Part shown: positions 57,740 through 64,000 of the stretch, one piece after another
Position numbering within the stretch: position 1 is the first letter of the stretch
Layout of the letters: every line of letters starts with the position of its first letter
Assembly: GCA_944548615.1 (NCBI GenBank)
Contig: OX155954.1
Coordinates: 1,469,335-1,533,334 of the forward strand
DNA length: 64,000 nucleotides
Direction: 5' to 3'
DNA from: Micropterix aruncella
Lineage: Eukaryota; Arthropoda; Insecta; Lepidoptera; Micropterigidae
Position numbers and translations under genes: made by a program
The notes under the pieces: model-generated
Told to the model about the DNA's origin: nothing
Databases searched by the model: none
The model's input: only the letters and a program-made list of their open reading frames with translations

Positions 57740-58430
57740 GAGCACTCCGCCTTCCACCCGCGCCTTAAGTAGCTCACTTAAAAATCAAACAAATGTTGAT
57801 TTTTGAACATACTCTAAATGAGCATTCTTATTAATAGCAATGTTTTCACACGCATTCCACTAAGCGGCAATTGCTCAATAATAGCATGCTATTGTGCTAA
57901 ATGGGCATATGCGCCTTAATAGGGCTTGTCGGGGGTCTAAAACTGCGCTTGAAATCATGATGGCGCATAGGTAGAATTGCAAAACAGTCAACATTATCTA
58001 TTTATAGTAAGTATTTGTCTTCAAAATACTTCTTTCGTGGTTTTACCGGTTAGGAACTACCACAGACAAAGCCAGAAACTAAGATTAGGCCTGCGAGAAA
58101 CGGAATACGTTCTAATGGTACTCTGTTGCTTTCACTTCCAAAATGGGTACTTTACTTTTACAGTGTAATTATATTTTAATCATTGTTTATTGTGCGAATT
58201 TTGAGTGTTTGGATTTTTCTAGGAATTAACAAGGTCTCATAAGAGGCAGTTTTATAATATTTAAGGAGTTATATAATCGTATAATTAATACATTTCACTA
58301 TTTAAAAACCGCTCTTTCCAAAAACAAGTAAATGGCTTTCATTTCCCCGTAACAGTCTAGTGGTACAGGAAATAAGTTACTAATTACATAATAATTACTT
58401 CGCAACCTTTATTACCTGCTCATTTTGGCA
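57740..58430. other. Unassigned sequence
   Basis: No gene or repeat match recognised. A 63-codon open frame (57977-58168) has no known motif. Confidence 0.45.
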
Positions 58431-58565
58431 TGCTCTACACGTTGGTCACGCCTTGGCCAATGTCTACATCTCTCACTCTTTCTCACACATTTTATATAAG
58501 TCGCAATTGTGCCGACTCGCTTCCACCTCAGCGATGCGGCTAAGCACTGACCAACGTGTAGAGCA
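58431..58565. mobile_element. 135-bp mini-element with perfect 18-bp TIRs
   Basis: TGCTCTACACGTTGGTCA at 58431-58448 and its exact complement at 58548-58565. The flanks carry the direct repeat GGCA (58427-58430 and 58566-58569), a possible 4-bp target duplication. Noncoding. Confidence 0.72.
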
Positions 58566-58951
58566 GGCATTCGACTATATCAAGACTTACCAACACGACG
58601 CTGCGATATAAAAATATACATGATTTTTTTCGTCAACTGTACCCCTTATCTTCGCTGCGACCAACGGAATAACCCCGCTCGATATCGGTGCAGTAGTTCC
58701 TGAGACACAACCCCGATAAAATTCCATGATATTAGGAGTACATGAGTGATCAGCAGTATTATATATTCTCTGATATGAGTCACCAGGAGCTGCGTCGCCA
58801 CACCGCTGTTGCGAGAGAGAGAGACAGGGTAATAAAAAAACCCCTAAAGAGAGAGCGAGGATTGTTCCAAAATTGAAAAGCTAATCAGCATCAAACCCTT
58901 TGTAACGAGTAGATCGGGCGGAGACACTCCTTACAAAACATGTATTCCTGG
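58566..58951. other. Unassigned sequence
   Basis: Short GA repeat at about 58814-58824. Nothing else recognised. Confidence 0.45.
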
Positions 58952-59426
58952 TAGCGTGGACTCTACAATAAAATCTTCCTCCCCCCATCTACAAGTTTCA
59001 TTATGTCAGTGTATGTTTAACTCCCTAGTCGTCTAGTCTTTATTTCTAGTTACGTTTTAGTTTATAAAGCCAGAATTTAGGTTTTTACCTAAATTCTGTC
59101 TTTAAAATACAGAATAATTTGAAGAAAAAAATACTTTAATCCATATACCCGTACATAATTTTATTTATATCGTATGATTTTTAAATGTAAAAGGTATGGT
59201 TTAATCATTGGAAAAAAGAAAATCTTCATTATTATGACGTCTTAATAATTAAAAATGAAAAAATACCTGCTTTTATACTAAAGAAGAAAAGGTGAATTCA
59301 ATTTAATGCTGCTTATTTTTTTTGACATTTAATTACTGATAGTGCTCGAAATCAACTCCAAGAGCGTATTAGCAGAATAAGAGCTAAGTTTGAGGCCCAT
59401 TTACTTATTGAAATATTCTAAACTAT
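58952..59426 (+). repeat. RE copy 3, left part (interrupted by a LINE)
   Basis: AGCGTGGACTCTACAATAAA through the hairpin (CAGAATTTAGGTTTTTACCT) to GAAATATTCTAAACT. It is about 90% alike to 55971-56415 by eye, except for a ~70-bp segment around 59250-59325 that is absent in copy 2. Confidence 0.75.
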
Positions 59427-60222
59427 AATAATAATAATAATAACTTTATTCATTCAAAAACATACATTTACAATTGTATTAGTTGCAGAATCTGCCTAAC
59501 TAGGCCATAGCCCGTACCAAGGAAGACTCTATGTATGGCAAAGATTTATGCATGTGCACATAGTGTTAAAACGAAACATACAAAATATAATAAAATATAA
59601 AATAGATAAGCGAGTTCAAATTAAACTTATAATTATATTTAAAAATATTGATATAGCATGGTCACGGAAATAAATATTAATATAAAATGTCGTAATATGA
59701 ATTTTGTAGAACAAATAAATAAATAGTGTTAAAATATAAAGTGTAGTGCAATATATGACAATAATAATAATGCAGACCTTTACTTTAAAATATGATTTAT
59801 TGCCCTTTCCACCTCATTTCTACCAAGTTGAAGTAAATGTTGTGTAATTTTAAATTTTAATTGGATTGACTTAGTTTGTTGGCATGATTTTATAGATTCT
59901 TTTAGATTGTTATAAATTTTGGACCCTATAAAGCCAAAGTGTCTTTGGGCGAAGGATGTTCGGGTTTTCCGTACAATGTGTTTACAGGTTGTGGCGCTCC
60001 TCGTTGAAATTTTATGCTCAGGTTTAACGTGAGTATCTTTACTATTCAGGTAGTTGAGAAAGACTGTTTTTGCATATACCTGCCTGATGTCTAATATCTT
60101 CAGCTCTGAAAACAAGTCGTTTGAGGGGTACCTTCGGGGCTTCTTGGCAACAACCCGAAGAAGCGCCTTCTGCGCTGTCATAAGCGGATTTAGAACAATA
60201 CGTTTAAAAAAATGCGAATACG
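59427..60222 (-). mobile_element. 5'-truncated LINE inserted in RE
   Basis: On the minus strand the frame from about 60215 to 59780 reads KRIVLNPLMTAQKALLRVVA, KKPRRYPSNDLFSELKILDI, RKTRTSFAQRHFGFIGSKIY and NNLKES, ending at a stop. It is colinear with the LINE C-termini at 27570, 36149 and 48969. The 3' UTR has the GGCCTAGTTAGGCA-type block (~59500) and ends in (ATT)n at 59427-59447. The RE repeat resumes exactly after it. A short AACT is repeated at both junctions. Confidence 0.83.
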
Positions 60223-60366
60223 AACTAAAAAGTTTTAAAAAATCCTAAATATACTGTTGTACCTATCTTTACGTTCAAAACATTTAAAAATTTACATCTG
60301 TTAGGTTAGGTTAAACGTAGTTTCACAAAAGCGTTAAACGTAGTTTTTTGAAGACTAAGGCCTTAT
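60223..60366 (+). repeat. RE copy 3, right part
   Basis: AACTAAAAAGTTTTAAAAAA through GCGTTAAACGTAG to AAGGCCTTATA, continuing copy 2 exactly where the left part broke off. It carries a small extra duplication (TTAGGTTAGGTTAAACGTAG). Confidence 0.75.
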
Positions 60367-60871
60367 AATTAAAATAAAGAGAACGTCGTGAATCCTGCAG
60401 AGGATTCCATGCTGAATTCCTTCGTTCATTAGGCGGGAAAATGGCATAATAATAATTATTCGGGCCAGTCTCAGTTATACCTATAGCAATGATATTAATT
60501 GATCAATTACGCACAATTGCGTCAATTATCTTCAAGTCTGGATAGAGTGGTGTTTGTTTCGAAAGATTAGATCATCATACTTAAGTATAGAAAATGTCAA
60601 GGCTGGGAATGGTCCTTTGGCCGCAGTATTGACTGGACAATAAATTAGGTTGGGTTAGGGTTTTCATAAATGCTGCGAGCGCTCTATAACTACTGAACAG
60701 ATATCGAGAGGAGTTTTCTCTTTGGCCGCAACAAAAATAAGACAGACATGCTCGAAAAAATAATATTTTTTACAAACCCTAACCTTCAGCACCGATCTAG
60801 AAAAACACCCAATTGTCACATGCGGACTGAAAGGGTGACGTAGATGCTTCCAAAAAGAGGCACCTTAGATA
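60367..60871. other. Unassigned sequence
   Basis: Two facing words (GGTTGGGTTAGGGTTTT at 60649 and CAAACCCTAACCTT at 60772) form a weak inverted pair. No gene. Confidence 0.4.
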
Positions 60872-61130
60872 TGTCAACTACTACGGGCGAACCCGCCACC
60901 CCAGAAAGGTATTACGATAATAGATCACACTTTCAACCGTAGGGCGAACGCAGACTTGGGGACAAACAAGTTTACCGTCTACCTACGCCCGTAAGAGTCA
61001 AACGCCTTACGGCATTGGGAAGTGGAAACAGCGGGCCGACCTCACGCCCTAACTACCAGATTTGGGCGGATTTCTCCGTCTCCACTAGTCGCAGGTTCGG
61101 TTACTTGCGTGGCATCTACATAATGTCAAT
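60872..61130 (-). repeat. RA repeat, 3' part
   Basis: Minus-strand RA end (CAACTACTACGGGCGAACCC) through AACGCCTTACGG, CCAGATTTGGGCGGATTTCT and GCAGGTTCGGTTACTTGCGT. Truncated. Confidence 0.65.
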
Positions 61131-61329
61131 TGAACCGTGAGTTGAGCCGAACCAAAGTAACGAGCAGGTCATATTGCACGGAACCGCTAGCTGCTTAAAG
61201 GATTACTACAGGTCAGTGGTGTTGCTCCAAAAGTTTACGATGTTTCCAAAAGCTCACTGTTTCTTGATTAAACCAGTTCAGTTCAGTCAAGAGGCAGTTA
61301 GTGAATGGCAAATCTAAAGCCCATTTTAC

Positions 61330-61905
61330 AGTAACATCTCCAAACAGAAATAAGGACCAAACCCTGGTTCCACCGCCTACCTTTCACCCGTAAGGAAATC
61401 TCCACCCTCTGCAGGATGCGCATCGGTCATTGCTGCACTGGGAGCTCACCTCAACCGAATGCATGTCCTCCCTTCTCCTCAGTGCGACTACGGTCATGCG
61501 TTTTGCACTCTGGACCATCTCTTCTTTAATTGTCCCATTGTTAATAACTATCCTAACTTCATTTCGGACCTCTTAAATCTCAAAATTCAGCTCCCTATTA
61601 GTATAGACTTATTATTATCTCTCAACTCCCCCAATGTCTACAAAATCATCTGTAAATTAATTAAACTCACAGTATGTCCCTTTAAAAATAATTAATGAAT
61701 GTTCCTCCATAGAGTTTTAGTATTAAACGTATATATCTATATCTTAAATTATTATTCGATTTTGTGTTCCCGACGGAGTGATGTCTTGTTTCAGTGACGT
61801 TCACTAACATAAATAAGTTTCCTCCTATTTCAACGGCACACTTGGCAGATCTCACCCTCTTTGGGTGGAACCATCAAATCAAAAAAGAAGAAGAAGTACA
61901 GTAAC
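61330..61905 (+). pseudogene. LINE C-terminus after RNase H, frameshifted
   Basis: The plus strand reads WFHRLPFTRKEISTLCRMRI then GHC. A frame change near 61440 follows, then AHLNRMHVLPSPQCDYG and LDHLFFNCPI. These match the C-terminal LxxLCRxRxGHC ... CxCG ... DHxxFxCP zinc-knuckle-like region of RNase H-bearing LINE ORF2 proteins. The frame closes at 61695; a 3' UTR follows to an A/G-rich tail (AAAAAAGAAGAAGAAG) near 61890. Dead by truncation and frameshift. Confidence 0.7.
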
Positions 61906-62185
61906 ATCTCTTTCCTAGTACACACCGAAGAATAGTGTTTGAGTGAAATACCAACTGGTGTGGGTGAGTTAACCGAAGCGTATGCAAATGGTACTAGCTG
62001 GATTGCTGTACGAATATTCGTTTATTCTGTGTTGGAAAGTGTGCTTATGAACGTGTGGGACGCAGGTATTTTTATGCAAAACCGCGGAAACTGGTCGTCC
62101 TTGCGCAACACACAAAAAACAGCATGTCGCTGGGCGCCTCGACGCCCGCCGGCGCCCGCGCAGCCAAAACAATAAGAGGTAGAGA
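61906..62185. other. Unassigned; intron side of the host exon
   Basis: Open frames on both strands (73-78 codons) without motifs. GC-rich words (GGCGCCTCGACGCCCGCCGG) near 62130. Confidence 0.4.
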
Positions 62186-62379
62186 CACACTTGTCACACG
62201 TACGCTACATATTAACGCATTATGAAATATAGACCCCTAAATTTGCATGAAAACATTTGACTCAGAGACACACATATCATACGCAACGTTGCGTAGGGTT
62301 AGTGTGTTTCCATTATTTGTTTTCGTGCAAATTCAAGGGTCCAGATGTCATAATGCGTTGCGTACGTGGGACCAGTGTG
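62186..62379. mobile_element. Fold-back element (imperfect ~95-bp arms)
   Basis: The arms meet at the perfect palindrome ACGCAACGTTGCGT (62281-62294). Moving outwards, both arms share GAAACACAC-type words, AAATTTGCATGAAAACA / GAATTTGCACGAAAACA, TAACGCATTATG / CAACGCATTATG, CACGTACG and CACAC at the ends. The element would fold into one long hairpin. It ends about 20 nt from the splice donor of the host exon. Noncoding; the superfamily is not determinable. Confidence 0.78.
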
Positions 62380-62404
62380 CGCTACTGTAAATATTGTCAC
62401 TCAC

Positions 62405-62548
62405 CAGCTCGACCAGCTTCAGAATCCCCGGTATTGTGGTGAAGTACTCCACGTTGAGCTTGATCCATGCGAGCGGCGCCTCACGCTGCGGCGCGTTGTT
62501 CTGCTTGTTGTTGTCGGAGACAGTCACCACCGTTTCCGGAGCCATCAT
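62405..62548 (-). CDS. First coding exon, CKLF-like MARVEL (CMTM) protein
   Basis: 48 codons on the minus strand starting MMAPETVVTVSDNNKQ, then a polar linker, then WIKLNVEYFTTIPGILKLVE as the exon ends. The exon closes in phase 0 at GAGCTG|GTGAGT, a near-ideal splice donor. Family knowledge: CMTM/MARVEL proteins have a short cytosolic N-terminus, a YFxTxPGxLKxxE lead-in and then four membrane helices, and act in membrane trafficking and apposition. Here only the cytosolic tail and the first helix's edge are visible. The second ATG has the better Kozak context (A at -3, G at +4). Later exons were not found in the window. It could be another tetraspan protein with a similar lead-in. The exon call is strong; the family call is moderate. 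Confidence 0.7.
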
Positions 62549-63060
62549 TCCTGGTTATATTATATATCTTCTGCACTTGACACGACACCGTTACACAAAT
62601 CCAGAGCGACCGTTATTTCACACAAGTGCACTCAAAGTTGCCGCGTCGAACGGAACTACGCCAAGTAAACAAGCACCGAAGAAGCGACCAACTCCCAAAC
62701 CGCGCGCGACAGAATCCGACGGCAATAGTGATGTACATAGTAAAATAAAATACTCTGTACCGTACTAAACAAATCGAAATATCGTTCTCGGTTTTTATCG
62801 CCAATTTTTAGTTGCTAATTAAAATCTTTTAAATCGTTGAAATAATACAGTAGTGTGGGAGTTTAGTGTGAACAAACGTAATAACCTTCAAAAATCATAT
62901 ATCGGCAATTAAAACTTATACACGAAACAGATAGACATACCAGCATTCATTCTCGTCTCGCATTGTTGTGTGCCGCTGTGAAAGACTGCCATTTTGATCG
63001 GGTTCTAGTGCCACAGCAGGAAGCACCAGCAAACACTGAGTGAGGAGAAGAAGAAGGCGT
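62549..63060 (-). promoter_or_regulatory. Probable 5' UTR and promoter of the CMTM-like gene
   Basis: On the minus strand an arthropod-type initiator (CTCAGTGTTT) lies near 63036. A possible donor CTG|GTATGT at 62941/62940 and a possible acceptor GTGCAG at 62571 would define a noncoding first exon and a ~370-bp intron before the ATG. The polypyrimidine tract is weak. The stretch is GC-richer than the intergenic average. All of this is inference from short signals. Confidence 0.3.
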
Positions 63061-63147
63061 GGAGTCACTCCTGGTCACCACAGACCAGATAAGTGCCCTT
63101 TCATTATTTTATCATTTCATTTATTTAGTGATAAACATAATTTCAAT

Positions 63148-63177
63148 TTGAAAAAATATATATATATATATATATAT
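63148..63177. repeat. (TA)n microsatellite
   Basis: About 14 alternating TA/AT dinucleotides. Confidence 0.85.
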
Positions 63178-63247
63178 TAAAAAAAATGCAATCAAAAAAG
63201 GACACAATTCAATAAAAATCTATAACCACCTATCAACGCATCTATGA

Positions 63248-63446
63248 CGGGTGCTACACGTTCAATCTGGCATCAGTTCAGTCCGTGACGTTGGTCAGAC
63301 TGTCGGGAAACTGATCGTTTATTGCGTTGACTGATGGACTGAACTGATGGATTTTTAAATATTTTGATAATTTTTATCAGTCCATCAGTCAGTTTATGAT
63401 CAAGGTCGCGGACTGACCTGATGTCAGATTGAACGTGTAACACCCG
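63248..63446. mobile_element. 199-bp MITE with ~45-bp TIRs
   Basis: Left CGGGTGCTACACGTTCAATC, right (reverse complement) CGGGTGTTACACGTTCAATC. Both continue with TGxCATCAGxTCAGTCCGxGAC, about 40 of 45 matching. Flanks TCTATGA (63241-63247) and TCTATAA (63447-63453) look like a target duplication of 7-8 bp with one mismatch, which would suit a hAT-type MITE. The centre also contains a smaller GATGGACTGA / TCAGTCCATC inverted pair. Noncoding. Confidence 0.82.
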
Positions 63447-63453
63447 TCTATAA

Positions 63454-64000
63454 CCACGACCTACAATCTGTATATGCAGTTAAACGGAAAAGAGTATGGC
63501 ACAGAACTGAAAAACTGGCTAATCGGAAAAAGCTACTCTCCATTAAATTAATATTTTCAAAGACCATAGTAATTAATTTTTTAATCTCAGGTGTTTAATT
63601 TTGCAACATTTTTTTGAGGCTAATTTATAAAAACAACGACAATATGAATATTCCAAAAAAAAAATTGGGGGAATGAAGGGATTTTTAAATTAGGAAATTA
63701 ATTACGAAAATTATTATTAATTTTAGGAATTAATATTTAATAATAATAAATTATTTTTTAATTCCATACATTTTCTATTTTTTCGTATATTACAATTTTT
63801 GAAAGATATTTTATTGTTATTGGTGATTTTAAAATACATTTTTTTTAATGTGAAAATTATGAATTAGAATTTATATACATTTCTTATTTTTATTTTATAT
63901 TCGGATTTTTGTATGTTTTAATGATATTGATGAATTATTTTCTCTTCTAAGTTCCGCACATTCCAGGATAAATTATTATTTAATCCCGTCTTTTTTTAGT
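63454..64000. other. Unassigned AT-rich sequence
   Basis: Very AT-rich with (TAA)n words; no gene or repeat edge recognised. Confidence 0.45.

Overview
This 64-kb window looks like a transposon-rich intergenic or intronic stretch of an insect genome, most likely a moth or butterfly (Lepidoptera). The basis is mixed. The DNA is AT-rich with very sparse coding sequence. Short (TTAGG)n-type insect telomere-like repeats occur. Helitrons that start TCTATA and end CTAG at A|T junctions, of a type I associate with Lepidoptera, are present, as are many 5'-truncated LINE copies with (ATT)n or (AAAT)n tails and many MITEs. No rRNA, functional tRNA, CRISPR array or bacterial-style operon was seen.

Only one host-gene coding segment is convincing: a 48-codon first coding exon on the minus strand near the right end (62405-62548). 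It ends in a clean GTGAGT splice donor and resembles the N-terminus of a CKLF-like MARVEL-domain (CMTM) membrane protein. I could not find its downstream exons, so much or all of the rest of the window may be its first coding intron or lie beyond the gene.

The only long intact gene is a 771-codon hAT-superfamily transposase (39700-42015). It sits in a structurally complete 4.08-kb element (38519-42595) bounded by related inverted termini and a perfect 8-bp target duplication (GCCGCGCG). The element also has a candidate untranslated first exon and intron, a poly(A) signal just after the stop, and a 41-bp near-perfect palindrome.

Layout, left to right. 0-10 kb: an uncharacterised ~700-bp repeat (called RA here), a reverse-transcriptase relic, a long (AT)n tract, nested TIR elements (RB with RC inside it), a minus-strand Helitron, a 48-bp near-perfect inverted repeat and another RB element. 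10-20 kb: LINE tails, a TIR element carrying (CCTAA)n, a 50-bp tandem repeat and a LINE C-terminus. 20-30 kb: RA and RC copies, a 332-bp TA-flanked MITE, an RB copy, RT relics, a tRNA-derived SINE and a 5'-truncated LINE with RT catalytic motifs. 30-38 kb: an RA copy apparently split by later insertions including a second SINE, a possible solo LTR, a degenerate R1-like RT, a CpG-rich block, a ~111-bp minisatellite, another LINE end and a mariner-like relic. 38.5-42.6 kb: the hAT element. 43-50 kb: LINE C-termini and further RA copies, including the best full-length one. 50-60 kb: a TIR element, a pogo-like MITE, two Helitron copies around a repeat (RE) with a hairpin, a piggyBac-like MITE with TTAA duplications, a 135-bp mini-element, and a second RE copy interrupted by a LINE. 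60-64 kb: RA, a frameshifted LINE end, a fold-back element next to the host exon's splice donor, the host exon, and a ~199-bp MITE.

The biology visible is the accumulation and nesting of mobile elements around a sparse host gene. I see no new multi-gene system. The most distinctive items are the complete hAT element, the abundant unclassified RA repeat, and several small TIR elements with readable target duplications. Coordinates of repeat edges are estimates from reading by eye, except where a target duplication fixes them.
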